Shown: positions 28,878 to 37,669, counted from the first letter of the stretch. The stretch: 64,000 nt of DNA from Rugamonas violacea (GCF_016461825.1 NZ_JAEMNU010000022.1:82775-146774), one strand, 5' to 3'. Notes: generated from the sequence alone by a model not told the origin. Made by a program: numbers and translations.

Positions 28878-29732
28878 CTAGGCCAGCCAGCGCTTGCGGC
28901 GGCGGTAGAACTTCATGTCGCGGAAGCTTTTGCGGCCGGCGCCGGAGACGCCCAGGTAGAACTCCTTGACGTCCTCGTTGCTGGCCAGGTCGGCGGCCGC
29001 GCCTTCCATCACCACGCGGCCGTTTTCCAGGATGTAGCCGAAGTCGGCGTAGCGCAGCGCGACGTTGGTGTTTTGCTCGGCCAGCAGGAAGGACACCTGC
29101 TCCTTGCTGTTGAGGTCTTTGACGATGCCGAAGATCTCGTCGACGATTTGCGGCGCGATGCCCATCGACGGCTCGTCGAGCAAAATCATCGACGGCTTGG
29201 CCATCAGCGCGCGGCCGATGGCGCACATCTGCTGTTCGCCGCCCGAGGTGTAGCCGGCCTGGCTGGCGCGGCGCTCCTTCAGGCGCGGGAAGTAGTGGTA
29301 GACCTTGTCCAGCGCTTCCTTCAGCTGGGCGCGCGACAGGTCGCGCGTGTAGGCGCCGGTCAGCAGGTTTTCTTCGATGGTCAGGTGGCCGAAGCAGTGG
29401 CGCCCCTCCATCACTTGCGACAGGCCGCGTTTGACCAGTTCATTCGGCGTCAGCTGGTCGATCCGCTCGCCCTTGAACTGGACCTCGCCCTTGGTGACGT
29501 CGCCGCGCTCGCCGCGCAGCAGGGTCGAAATGGTTTTCAAGGTGGTCGATTTGCCGGCGCCGTTGGCGCCCAGCAGGGCGACGATTTTCCCTTGCGGGAC
29601 TTGCAGCGAGACGCCCTTGAGCACCAGGATCACGTGGTCGTAGATCACCTCGACGTTGTTGACCGACAGGTAGGGCGCGCTGGCCGGGGCGGCGCTGGTG
29701 GCGGCTGGGGCGCTGGCGGTGGCAGTAGTCAT
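28878..29732 (-). CDS. livF: ABC transporter ATP-binding protein, LivF type
   Basis: 284 residues: Walker A GANGAGKSTTLK, signature YTSGGEQQMCAIGRAL, Walker B MILLDEPSMG and the H-loop region. An Ala-rich 20-residue leader precedes the core, and a basic KFYRRRKRWLA tail follows. LivF-type subunits pair with LivG below the LivH/LivM channel of HAAT-family importers (branched-chain amino acids, amides, aromatic acids). It is separated from the binding-protein gene by an interspersed palindrome. Confidence 0.9.
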   Translation of the reverse strand: MTTATASAPAATSAAPASAPYLSVNNVEVIYDHVILVLKGVSLQVPQGKIVALLGANGAGKSTTLKTISTLLRGERGDVTKGEVQFKGERIDQLTPNELVKRGLSQVMEGRHCFGHLTIEENLLTGAYTRDLSRAQLKEALDKVYHYFPRLKERRASQAGYTSGGEQQMCAIGRALMAKPSMILLDEPSMGIAPQIVDEIFGIVKDLNSKEQVSFLLAEQNTNVALRYADFGYILENGRVVMEGAAADLASNEDVKEFYLGVSGAGRKSFRDMKFYRRRKRWLA

Positions 29733-29799
29733 GTCTGTTCTTCGCGGATGCTGTCAGGTTTAAAAAGCTGGTTCATGGTGGGCGGGGGCGGTTTGCTAA

Positions 29800-29869
29800 G
29801 AAACCCCAGCGGCGCAAATCTGGGGTCGGACCCGCTGGGTCTGACCCCGGCTCTCCGCCTTTGGGTGGT
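29800..29869. repeat. Interspersed ~70-bp palindrome, copy 4
   Basis: Inner arms GGGGTCGGACCC (29822-29833) and GGGTCTGACCCC (29837-29848), with one G-T wobble and a 3-base loop; flanks AAACCCCAGCGGCGCAAATC and GGCTCTCCGCCTTTGGGT. It lies inside the liv operon between the binding protein and livF genes, where the transcript would fold into a hairpin that could lower downstream expression. Confidence 0.9.
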
Positions 29870-29912
29870 GTGTAGCCGCTGGCGCCTTAACTCCGCCCCC
29901 CGCCCCGTGCGC

Positions 29913-31235
29913 TTACTTGGCGCAGGCGGGCGTGATCTTCTTGTCGGCGGCGTAGGCGGCCGACGACTCCTCGAGCAGCTTGCGGGTCAGCGCCTTGTCG
30001 CCGACGATCCAGTTTGGCGTGATGGCGTTCCACTTCTTGCCGTCCCACTGCTGCACCTTGACCGCGCCGGAACCTTCATGGTCGTCGCAGCTGGTTTTCA
30101 CCGGCGGCAGCATGCCCAGCGCGCCGATGGCCTTCTGCCGCGTCTCGTCGACGTTGAGGTGCTCCAGGCCCCAGCGCATCTGCTCGCCGGTGATCGGCTT
30201 GCCCTTGCCGAACTTCTCCTGCGCGGTGCGGATCGCCTCGACCCACAGCAGGGCGGCGCTGACGCCGCGCATGTGGTAGACCGAACCGATGCGGCTGCGG
30301 TCGGCCAGGTTGCCCTTGCCGGCGTCGTACAGCTTCTTGTGGATCTCGTCCATCAACGGGTAGTTGCCGGGGGTGTTGAAGGTCATCGCCGAGTAGCCCT
30401 TGGCCGCTTCGCCGGACGGGATGGTGTCTTCCTCCGAGCCGGCCCACCAGACGCCGAGCATTTTCTCGCGCGGGAAGCCGTTGCGCTGCGCGGTCTTGAT
30501 GGCGACCGAATTCATCACGCCCCAGCCCCACAGGATGACGTGGTCGGGATTGGCCTGGCGGATCTGCAACCACTGCGACTGCTGCTCGCTGCCGGGCGGC
30601 GCCACGGCGATCTTGATCAGCTCGAAGCCGTGCTGCTTGGCCAACGCCTCCAGCACCGGCAAGGGTTCCTTGCCGAAGGCCGAGTCGTGGTACAGGTGGA
30701 CGATCTTCTTGCCCTTCAGCTTGTCCATGCCGCCGTTCTTGTCGCCCAGGTACTTGATCATGCCGGCGGCCTGGTTCCAGTAGCTGGTGATGAGCGGGAA
30801 GATGTAGGGGAAGACCTTGCCGTTGGCGGCGTCGGAGCGGCCGTAGCCGATGGTGGTCATCGGGATCTTGTCCTGCGCGACGCGGTCGAGCACACCGTAG
30901 GCGACGCCGGTCGACAGCGGTTCGACCAGGGTGGCGCCGCCGTTCTTGGTTTTCAGGCGTTCGTAGCATTCGATGCCGCGCGACGGGTTGTATTCGGTCT
31001 CGCATTCCTCCCAGCTGATCTTGACGCCGTTGACGCCGCCGTTCAGGTTGACCAGGTTGAAGTAATCGATGATGCCGCCGTAGAAGCCGGAACCACCGGC
31101 CGCATACGGGCCGACGCGGTAGGACGGCAGGGCGATGAACTGTTCCGTCACCGGCTGGGCCCAGGCAGGGGCGATGCCGCCGACGGCGGCGGCGGCCAAT
31201 GCGGCGCCGAGTGCGAGAGTCTTGATGCGTTTCAT
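29913..31235 (-). CDS. ABC transporter substrate-binding protein, HAAT (LivK) type
   Basis: 440 residues from the ATG at 31235, which follows GAGGAGA; signal peptide MKRIKTLALGAALAAAAVGG...APAWA. Periplasmic-binding-protein type I fold with FYGGIIDYFNLVNLNGGVNG and KISWEECETEYNPSRGIECY near the N-terminus. It is longer than classic LivK and has CETEYNP-type ligand-loop features seen in HAAT proteins that bind aromatic or amide compounds. Ligand not determined. Transcribed after livM, before livF. Confidence 0.88.
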   Translation of the reverse strand: MKRIKTLALGAALAAAAVGGIAPAWAQPVTEQFIALPSYRVGPYAAGGSGFYGGIIDYFNLVNLNGGVNGVKISWEECETEYNPSRGIECYERLKTKNGGATLVEPLSTGVAYGVLDRVAQDKIPMTTIGYGRSDAANGKVFPYIFPLITSYWNQAAGMIKYLGDKNGGMDKLKGKKIVHLYHDSAFGKEPLPVLEALAKQHGFELIKIAVAPPGSEQQSQWLQIRQANPDHVILWGWGVMNSVAIKTAQRNGFPREKMLGVWWAGSEEDTIPSGEAAKGYSAMTFNTPGNYPLMDEIHKKLYDAGKGNLADRSRIGSVYHMRGVSAALLWVEAIRTAQEKFGKGKPITGEQMRWGLEHLNVDETRQKAIGALGMLPPVKTSCDDHEGSGAVKVQQWDGKKWNAITPNWIVGDKALTRKLLEESSAAYAADKKITPACAK

Positions 31236-31284
31236 ATGTGCTGTCTCCTCAAGGGGTTGAATATCGGATGGGCCAGGGTCGGGT

Positions 31285-32343
31285 TCAGTGCGGGAAGGGC
31301 CACAGACGCAACTTCTCTTTGCCAATTTGCCATAAACGCGCCAGGCCGTGTGGCTCGACGATTAAGAAAAAGATAATTAATGCGCCGAACACCATCAGTT
31401 CCAAATTGGAAGCCACGCTGGTCGGCAGCGCCAGGCCGTGCGCCAGCACGTTGAGCAGCACCGGCAGCAGCACGATGAAGGCGGCGCCGAGGAAGGAGCC
31501 GAGCACCGAGCCGACGCCGCCGATGATGATCATGAACAGGATGCGGAACGACAGGTCGAGGTTGTAGGCCTCCGGCTCGACGGTGCCGAGGTAGGCGAAG
31601 GCGTACAGCGCGCCGGCCACGCCGCAGTAGAAGGAGCTGACGGCGAAGGCCAGCAGCTTGGTGCGCATCAGGCGGAAGCCGATCACCTCGGCCGCCACGT
31701 CCATGTCGCGCACCGCCATCCAGGAACGGCCGACGTTGGAGCGGATCATGTTCTTGGCCAGCAGCGCCATCAAGGCCACCACGCCCAGCACCAGCAGGTA
31801 TTTGCTGCCCGGCGTGTCGAACTGGTAGCCGAGGATGCTGATCTTTTGCGCGGTGATGACGCCGGAGCTGCTGTAGTTGGTCAGGTAGGGGATCTTGGTC
31901 AGGCACCAGACGACGAAGAACTGGGTCGCCAGCGTCGAGGCGGCCAGGTAGAAGCCGCGGATGCGCAGCGAGGGCAGGCCGAAGGCGATGCCGACCGCCG
32001 CCGCCGACAGGCCGCCCAGCACGAAGGCCAGCAGGATGGGCAGGCCGGGCAGGCGCGCCATGAAGTTGTAGGCGCCGAAAGCGCCCACCGCCATGAAGGC
32101 GGCGGTGCCGAGCGAGAGCTGGCCGGCGTAACCGGTCAAAATGTTCAGGCCCAGCGCGGCCAGCGCGAAGATCAGGAAGGGGATCAGGATCGCCGACAGC
32201 GCGTACGGCGAGGCGAACCACGGCACGACGACAAAGGCCAGCAGCAGCAGCGCGGCCATGGCGTAGCGGTCCTGGCGGATCGGGAAGATCTGGTTGTCGG
32301 CCTGGTAGCTGGTCTTGAATTGTCCTGCTTCACGATAGAACAT
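31285..32343 (-). CDS. livM: ABC transporter permease, LivM type
   Basis: 352 residues with about nine or ten hydrophobic helices and the LivM signature GLNILTGYAGQLSLGTAAFMA plus GRSWMAVRDMDVAAEVIGFR, the cytoplasmic coupling loop that contacts the ATPases. The start at 32343 has AGAGGAAA upstream. With LivH it forms the inner-membrane channel. Confidence 0.92.
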   Translation of the reverse strand: MFYREAGQFKTSYQADNQIFPIRQDRYAMAALLLLAFVVVPWFASPYALSAILIPFLIFALAALGLNILTGYAGQLSLGTAAFMAVGAFGAYNFMARLPGLPILLAFVLGGLSAAAVGIAFGLPSLRIRGFYLAASTLATQFFVVWCLTKIPYLTNYSSSGVITAQKISILGYQFDTPGSKYLLVLGVVALMALLAKNMIRSNVGRSWMAVRDMDVAAEVIGFRLMRTKLLAFAVSSFYCGVAGALYAFAYLGTVEPEAYNLDLSFRILFMIIIGGVGSVLGSFLGAAFIVLLPVLLNVLAHGLALPTSVASNLELMVFGALIIFFLIVEPHGLARLWQIGKEKLRLWPFPH

Positions 32344-32414
32344 CGGGATTTCCTCTAAATTGGCGCGAAAACGATATAAATCTTATAAATCGTATGCTGC
32401 ATTTCGTGTGCCGC

Positions 32415-33317
32415 TCAAATGCGGCGGATGATCTTTTCGCCGAACAGGCCCTCGGGCCGCACCAGCAGGAACAGCAGGGCCAGCACGTAGGGGAACCAGC
32501 CCTCCAGGCCGCCGCCGACCATCGGCCCCAGATAAACCTCGGCCAGCTTCTCCGAGGCGCCGATGATCAGGCCGCCGACGATGGCGCCGGGGACCGAGGT
32601 GAAGCCGCCCAGTATCAGCACCGGCAAGGCCTTCAGGGCGATGAAGGTGAGCGCGAACTGCACGCCGTTGCGGGCGCCCCACAGCAGGCCGGCCACCAGC
32701 GCGACCATGCCGGCCACCGCCCACAGCACCGCCCAGATGCGCTGCAGCGGAATGCCCACGGCCAGCGCGGCCTGGTGGTCGTCGGCCACGGCGCGCAGGG
32801 CGCGGCCGACCTTGGTCTTGGAGAACAGCAGGGCCAGCGCGGTCACCAGCACGCCGCAAATGCCGGCCGCCACCACGTCGAACTGCGAGACGATGATGTT
32901 GAAGTGGTCGAGCAGGTACTGCAGCGGCACGTCCTCGATCGGCAGGTCCAGCTTGTGCACCTGCGAGCCCCACATCAACTGGGCCAGGCCCTCGATGAAG
33001 AAGGCCAGGCCGATGGTGGCCATGAACAGGGTGATCTCCGGCTGGTTGACCAGCGGGCGCAGCACCACCCGCTCGATGGCGACGCCGAGCAGGGCCATCA
33101 CCACCATGGTCAGCGGAATGGCCAGCCAGATCGAGACGCCGAACTTGTCGATGATGCCGACGCAGGTCAGCGCGGCGAAGAAGACCATCGCGCCCTGGGC
33201 GAAGTTGAAGACGCCGGAGGCCTTGTAGATCAGCACGAAGCCGATCGCCACCAGCGCGTACATCACGCCCGACAGCAGGCCGCCGATCAGCACTTCGAAG
33301 AAAAAATTGATGTTCAT
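32415..33317 (-). CDS. livH: ABC transporter permease, LivH type
   Basis: 300 residues, about eight membrane helices. LivH features: LSGVMYALVAIGFVLIYKAS, GVFNFAQGAMVFFAA and the coupling-loop LRAVADDHQAALAVGI; the C-terminal half contains GGFTSVPGAIVGGLIIG. Start at 33317 behind AAGGAC. Part of the same importer, immediately downstream of livG. Confidence 0.92.
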   Translation of the reverse strand: MNINFFFEVLIGGLLSGVMYALVAIGFVLIYKASGVFNFAQGAMVFFAALTCVGIIDKFGVSIWLAIPLTMVVMALLGVAIERVVLRPLVNQPEITLFMATIGLAFFIEGLAQLMWGSQVHKLDLPIEDVPLQYLLDHFNIIVSQFDVVAAGICGVLVTALALLFSKTKVGRALRAVADDHQAALAVGIPLQRIWAVLWAVAGMVALVAGLLWGARNGVQFALTFIALKALPVLILGGFTSVPGAIVGGLIIGASEKLAEVYLGPMVGGGLEGWFPYVLALLFLLVRPEGLFGEKIIRRI

Positions 33318-33327
33318 CCGTGTGTCC

Positions 33328-34161
33328 TTAATGTGCCAGGCCGAGGTAGGCGTTGATGACGTCCTGGTTGCAGCGCACCTCGTCGGGCGTGCCGTCGCCG
33401 ATCTTCTTGCCGTAGTCGAGCACCACGACGCGGTCGGAGATGTCCATCACCACGCCCATGTCGTGCTCGATCAGCACGATGGTGGTGCCGAACTGGTCGT
33501 TGACGTCGAGGATGAAGCGGCACATGTCCTGCTTCTCTTCGACGTTCATGCCGGCCATTGGTTCGTCCAGCAGCAGGATCTCCGGCTCGGCCGCCAGCGC
33601 CCGGCCCAGTTCGACGCGCTTCTGCAGGCCGTAGGGCAGGCGTCCCACCGGCGTCTTGCGGATCGCCTGGATTTCGAGGAAGTCGATGATCTCCTCGGCC
33701 TTGACGCGGTGTTCGATTTCTTCGCGCCGCGCCGGTCCCCAGTACAGCGCCTGCATGAGGAAGTTCGACTTCATCTTCAGGTTGCGCCCGGTCATGATGT
33801 TGTCCAACACCGTCATGCCCTTGAACAGGGCGATGTTTTGGAAGGTGCGGGCGATGCCGGACTTGGCCGCCGCGTAGCAGTCCATGCCCTTGCGGTGCTG
33901 GCCGTGGTGGATGATCTCGCCCTGCTGCGGGCGGTAGACGCCGTTGATCACGTTGAGCATCGAGCTTTTGCCGGCGCCGTTGGGGCCGATGATGGCGCGG
34001 ATCTCGTGCTGCTTGACGTCGAAGGAGATGTCGGTCAGCGCCTTCACGCCGCCGAACGACAGCGAGATGTTCTTCAGGTCGAGGATCACCTTGCCGGTCT
34101 TGCGGCGCGGGCCGAAGTGCGCCTCGGGTTCGTTCATTTGCATGTTCTGCTCCGTGCTCAT
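33328..34161 (-). CDS. livG: ABC transporter ATP-binding protein, LivG type
   Basis: 277 residues from the ATG at 34161, which overlaps the stop of the upstream AMP-ligase gene (ATGA). Walker A GPNGAGKSSMLNV, signature LPYGLQKRVELGRAL, Walker B ILLLDEPMAGM and the LivG-type C-terminal IGDGTPDEVRCNQDVINAYLG. A charged N-terminal extension (QMNEPEAHFGPRRKTGK) precedes the core. Partner of LivF. Confidence 0.92.
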   Translation of the reverse strand: MSTEQNMQMNEPEAHFGPRRKTGKVILDLKNISLSFGGVKALTDISFDVKQHEIRAIIGPNGAGKSSMLNVINGVYRPQQGEIIHHGQHRKGMDCYAAAKSGIARTFQNIALFKGMTVLDNIMTGRNLKMKSNFLMQALYWGPARREEIEHRVKAEEIIDFLEIQAIRKTPVGRLPYGLQKRVELGRALAAEPEILLLDEPMAGMNVEEKQDMCRFILDVNDQFGTTIVLIEHDMGVVMDISDRVVVLDYGKKIGDGTPDEVRCNQDVINAYLGLAH

Positions 34162-36101
34162 GCCGCTGCTTGCACGGCGGGGAAGGTCTTGCACTCGGTG
34201 ATCTTCAGGTCGGCCGAGACCACGCCGCTGCGGCCGTCCTCGAACTTGACCTGGGTCGTGATGAACTGGCTGGCCTTGCCCTCGTACAGGGCGGCGATCA
34301 GCACCGCGTATTTTTCGGCGATGAACTTGCGGCGCACCTTGCGGGTGCGGGTCAGCTCGTCGTCGTCCGGGTCGAGCTCCTTGTGCAGCACCAGGAAGCG
34401 GTGGATCTGCGTCTCGTCCATCAGCGCCTCGCCGGCCAGGTCGGCGTTGACCTGCTCGATGCAGTCCCGCACCAGGCCGTAGACCTGGGCGTGCGCCGCC
34501 AGCTCGGTGTAGCCGGAGTAGGCGATGCCGCGCCGCTCGGCCCAGTTGCCAACCGCCTCGATGTCGATGTTGATGAAGGCGCAGACCTGCTCGCGGCCGT
34601 GGCCGAAGGCGACCGCCTCCTTGATGAAGGGGAAGAACTTGAGCTTGTTCTCGATGTAGTTGGGGGCGAAGATGGCGCCGCCGGTCAGGTGGCCGACATC
34701 GGCCGCGCGGTCGATGATCTTCAGGTGGCCTTCGGCGTCGAACAGGCCGGCGTCGCCGGTGTGGAAGTAGCCGTCGGCGTCGATCACCTCGGCGGTGGCG
34801 TCGGGCCGCTTGTAGTAGCCGGCCATGGTGGCGGGCGACTTGACCAGCACCTCGCCGTTGGCGGCCAGCTTGACCTCGACGCCGGGCGCCGGCATGCCGA
34901 CGCTGTCGAACTTGATGTTACCGTCCGGCTGCAGGCAGACGTAGGCGCAGGTTTCGGTCGAGCCGTACAACTGTTTCAGGTTGACGCCGATCGAGCGGTA
35001 GAAGCGGAACAGGTCGGGGCCGATGGCGGCGCCGGCGGTGTAGGCCACGCGCACCCGCGACAGGCCCAGCACGTTCTTCAGCGGGCCGTACACCAGCAGC
35101 GCGCCGAGCGCGTACAACAGCCGCTCGCCGGCCGCCACCGGCTTGCCGTCGAGGATGGCCGAGCCGCTGCGCTTGGCCACCTTCATGAAGTAGGCGAACA
35201 GGCGGCGCTTGACGGCGCTGGCGTCCTCCATGCGGATCATCACCGTGGTCAGCATGTTTTCGAACACGCGCGGCGGGGCGAAATAGTAGGTCGGGCCGAT
35301 CTCGCGCAGGTCGGTCAGCACGGTGTCGCCCGACTCCGGGCAGTTGACGGTGAAGCCGGCCACCATCGCCTGCGCCAGCGAGAACAGGCAGTCGCCGACC
35401 CAGGCCATCGGCAGGTAGGAGAGGATGTCCTCGTCGGCGCTGAGCCGGTCGAAGCCGACCCCGCCGCCGCCGGCGGCGATCAGCGCGGCGTGGCTCTGGC
35501 ACACGCCCTTCGGCTTGCCGGTGGTGCCGGAGGTGTAGAGGATGATGGCGTGGTCGGCGCCGCTGCCGGCGGCGACGGCGGCGTCGAAGAAGCCGGGATG
35601 GGCCATGTCGTGGACGCGGCCCATCTCGGCCAGCTTGTCGCAGGAGATCAGGCCGGCCTGGCGGTAGTGGCGCATGCCGCGCTCGTCGTCGTAGGCGACG
35701 TGGCGGACGTTCGGGTACAGCGCCTGCACTTCGACCAGCTTGTCGACCTGTTCCTGGTCCTCGACGATGGCGAAGTGGATGTCGGCGTTCTCCAGCACAT
35801 AGGCCATGTCGGCCGCCGGCGCGTCCTGGTACAGCGGCACGGGCACGCCGCCCAGGCTTTGCGCCGCCAGCATGGCCCAGTACAGGCGCGGCCGGTTGTC
35901 GCCGACGATGGCCAGGTTCATGCCGCGTGTGAAGCCGAGCGCGGCCAGGCCGCAGGCCATGGCGCGCACCTCGGCGTTGACCTGGCCCCAGTTCCAGGTC
36001 TGCCAGATGCCCAGGTGTTTTTCGCGGAAGGCGGGATGCTGCGGCCTTAGCCGGCCGTGCTCCAATAGCCGGCGGGGAAAGGTGTCCAAGTTTGTCTGCA
36101 C
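34158..36101 (-). CDS. Long-chain acyl-CoA synthetase-like AMP-dependent ligase
   Basis: 647 residues from the GTG at 36101, which is preceded by AGGAGA; the frame is open further upstream, but that stretch runs into the divergent crp gene and has no good start. ANL-superfamily motifs: ILYTSGTTGKPKGV (A3), YGSTETCAYV (A5), GYFHTGDAGLFD (A7/A8) and a final lysine domain with TRTRKVRRKFI. It would activate a fatty or aromatic acid to the CoA ester. It heads the liv cassette (translationally coupled to livG), so uptake and activation of the same compound is likely. Confidence 0.88.
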   Translation of the reverse strand: MQTNLDTFPRRLLEHGRLRPQHPAFREKHLGIWQTWNWGQVNAEVRAMACGLAALGFTRGMNLAIVGDNRPRLYWAMLAAQSLGGVPVPLYQDAPAADMAYVLENADIHFAIVEDQEQVDKLVEVQALYPNVRHVAYDDERGMRHYRQAGLISCDKLAEMGRVHDMAHPGFFDAAVAAGSGADHAIILYTSGTTGKPKGVCQSHAALIAAGGGGVGFDRLSADEDILSYLPMAWVGDCLFSLAQAMVAGFTVNCPESGDTVLTDLREIGPTYYFAPPRVFENMLTTVMIRMEDASAVKRRLFAYFMKVAKRSGSAILDGKPVAAGERLLYALGALLVYGPLKNVLGLSRVRVAYTAGAAIGPDLFRFYRSIGVNLKQLYGSTETCAYVCLQPDGNIKFDSVGMPAPGVEVKLAANGEVLVKSPATMAGYYKRPDATAEVIDADGYFHTGDAGLFDAEGHLKIIDRAADVGHLTGGAIFAPNYIENKLKFFPFIKEAVAFGHGREQVCAFINIDIEAVGNWAERRGIAYSGYTELAAHAQVYGLVRDCIEQVNADLAGEALMDETQIHRFLVLHKELDPDDDELTRTRKVRRKFIAEKYAVLIAALYEGKASQFITTQVKFEDGRSGVVSADLKITECKTFPAVQAAA

Positions 36102-36198
36102 CAGTGTCTCCTGTTGCTCTTCTGTGAGAGCGATATTATTGATTTCTGATTCAGCAAGCGTTTTGTGTGATGATAGTAGCCTGACCTTTCCGGGCGCG

Positions 36199-36216
36199 TT
36201 GTCATTTCGGGGACAA
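36199..36216. promoter_or_regulatory. Candidate Crp/Fnr-family operator TTGTC-N8-GACAA
   Basis: Perfect 5-base inverted arms (36199-36203, 36212-36216) with 8-base spacing in the 145-base divergent region between the acyl-CoA ligase and the regulator gene. Size and position fit a Crp/Fnr dimer site. Confidence 0.45.
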
Positions 36217-36246
36217 TTGCCGAACTTTCCATGGTGCGTAGCAACA

Positions 36247-36933
36247 ATGAGCAGTGATCCAGTCCAGTTGAAAGAAGCGCTGCGCGCGGCGGTCTGGGCG
36301 CCGACCCTGACGCCGGAGCAGATGCAGCGTGTCGAGGCGGACATCTACGAGATTTTCGTGCCCAAGGGCGGCTACGTTTGCCGCAAGGGCGACAACGCGG
36401 AAAACTGGATCGGCATCGTCAGCGGCATGGTCAAGATGAACAACTTCTCGCCCTCGGGCAAGAGCGTGACCTTCACCGGCGTGCCGCCCGGCGGCTGGTT
36501 CGGCGAGGGCACCCTGCTGAAGGGCGAGAAGCTCAAGTACGACGCGATGGCGCTGCGCGACAGCCGCATCGCGCGCATGCCGGTCGGCACCTTCAATTGG
36601 TTGTTGGAAACGAGCCTGCCGTTCACGCGGTTTTTGCTGATGCAGCTCAACGAGCGGCTCGGCCAGTTCATCGGCATGGTGGAGAACGAGCGCCTGCTCG
36701 ACATCAACACGCGGGTGGCGCGCTGCCTGGCGTCGATGTTCAACTCGCATCTGTATCCGGGGCTGGAGAAGCTGGTGCAGATCTCGCAGGAGGAGCTGGG
36801 CCTGCTGTCGGGCGCCTCGCGCCAGCGCGCCAACCAGGCCTTGCAGGTGCTGGAGAAGCACGGCCTGCTGCGGCTCGACTACGGCGGCATCCGCATCCTC
36901 GATCTGGACGGCTTGCGGCGCTACGAGGCTTGA
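36247..36933 (+). CDS. Crp/Fnr-family transcriptional regulator
   Basis: 228 residues from the ATG at 36247. Cyclic-nucleotide-binding-like beta barrel (PKGGYVCRKGDNAENWIGIVSG ... GGWFGEGTLLKGEKLKYDA) followed by a long dimerisation helix and a winged helix (ISQEELGLLSGASRQRANQALQVLEKHGLL). The N-terminal cysteine cluster of FNR is absent, and the cAMP-contact residues of CRP are not conserved, so the effector is unknown (possibly an acyl-CoA or similar). It diverges from the ligase-liv cassette, its probable target. Confidence 0.88.
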   Translation: MSSDPVQLKEALRAAVWAPTLTPEQMQRVEADIYEIFVPKGGYVCRKGDNAENWIGIVSGMVKMNNFSPSGKSVTFTGVPPGGWFGEGTLLKGEKLKYDAMALRDSRIARMPVGTFNWLLETSLPFTRFLLMQLNERLGQFIGMVENERLLDINTRVARCLASMFNSHLYPGLEKLVQISQEELGLLSGASRQRANQALQVLEKHGLLRLDYGGIRILDLDGLRRYEA

Positions 36934-36942
36934 GGTGAGCCG

Positions 36943-37212
36943 CTAGCGTTTCGGGAGCGCGCGTTTGGGAGTCGAGGATGTTGGCATGTCGTAATGCGCC
37001 ACGTATTGGTCGATCAGCGCGCGTATCATGCGCTGGTACTGGCTGTGGTTCTTTGTTGCTTCCAACTTGAAGAAGTCCACGCTCTTTTTACTCAAGGTGA
37101 GCGTGATCTTGACCGTTTCTTCGCGAAAGATGAGCTGGTCGGGAGGCGGTAGAAAATCGGCGATCACCCTGGCCTCTATCGGTTCATCGGTGTACTTGAT
37201 TCGCGCGTTCAT
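36943..37212 (-). CDS. brnA: BrnA-type antitoxin
   Basis: 89 residues. The C-terminal half (VKITLTLSKKSVDFFKLEATKNHSQYQRMIRALIDQYVAHY) is a ribbon-helix-helix domain as in BrnA; the N-terminal part would wrap the toxin. It overlaps the toxin gene upstream by 29 bases, the usual toxin-first order of brnTA. BrnA neutralises BrnT and represses the operon. It is convergent with the crp-like gene, 9 bases away. Confidence 0.8.
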   Translation of the reverse strand: MNARIKYTDEPIEARVIADFLPPPDQLIFREETVKITLTLSKKSVDFFKLEATKNHSQYQRMIRALIDQYVAHYDMPTSSTPKRALPKR

Positions 37213-37471
37213 AGATCACTTTCCCCTTTCTCCAATAGCCAGCGCCGAAAATTCGAATTGTGCTGTTCCGATAGGTGAATCGTACCGACAGGACTTCTTC
37301 GTTGACCATGCCAAAGCAAAAATAGCGTTCCTCGGACTGGCTATGCGCCGTGTCCTCGGCGATAACTCGGTTGGGATCTACAAATGCCAGTTGAGCCGAA
37401 GCAAACGAAACGCCATGCTTCAGGCAGTTGATGACATTCTTGCTGTAGTCCCATTCGAACTTCGGTGTCAT
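37184..37471 (-). CDS. brnT: BrnT-type ribonuclease toxin
   Basis: 95 residues with the BrnT pattern FEWDYSKNVINCLKHGVSFASAQLAFVDPNRV, the DTAHSQSEERYFCFGMV centre and the IRIFGAGYWRKGKVIYER end (RelE-like fold; the usual IRIISAR is IRIFGAG here). BrnT cleaves RNA and halts growth when free of BrnA. The start ATG at 37471 is the first of the operon. Confidence 0.82.
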   Translation of the reverse strand: MTPKFEWDYSKNVINCLKHGVSFASAQLAFVDPNRVIAEDTAHSQSEERYFCFGMVNEEVLSVRFTYRNSTIRIFGAGYWRKGKVIYERANQVHR

Positions 37472-37495
37472 AGGTCAGGCTAGCACGAAGCTGAA

Positions 37496-37523
37496 AAATA
37501 GCCATAAAAATGTACGGCTATTT
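37496..37523. promoter_or_regulatory. Candidate brnTA operator (AAATAGCC-N12-GGCTATTT)
   Basis: Perfect 8-base inverted arms at 37496-37503 and 37516-37523, 25 bases upstream of the brnT start in an AT-rich segment. Autoregulation by the BrnT-BrnA complex is known for the family; this site is inferred. Confidence 0.5.
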
Positions 37524-37669
37524 GTATGGTTGCGGTCGGTTCGCGCAGGTGTTGGCGAAGGTGGGGCGTTTCCGCAGCGAAGCGCCTTCTGCCATGGCCC
37601 CAATCGCGGTATCATAGGTCTCATTCTGCCGCCGCCGGCAGAGCCGTATAAACGATTTGAACAGTCTTC

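Noticed and set aside
27960-31376. 1138-codon plus-strand open frame opposite the liv cassette
   Set aside because: Antisense shadow of three well-supported minus-strand genes; the protein is low-complexity and unrelated to any family.
35806-36246. N-terminal extension of the Crp/Fnr-like protein
   Set aside because: The extension is antisense to the acyl-CoA ligase 5' end and its divergent promoter region; the Crp-like domain begins right after ATG 36247.
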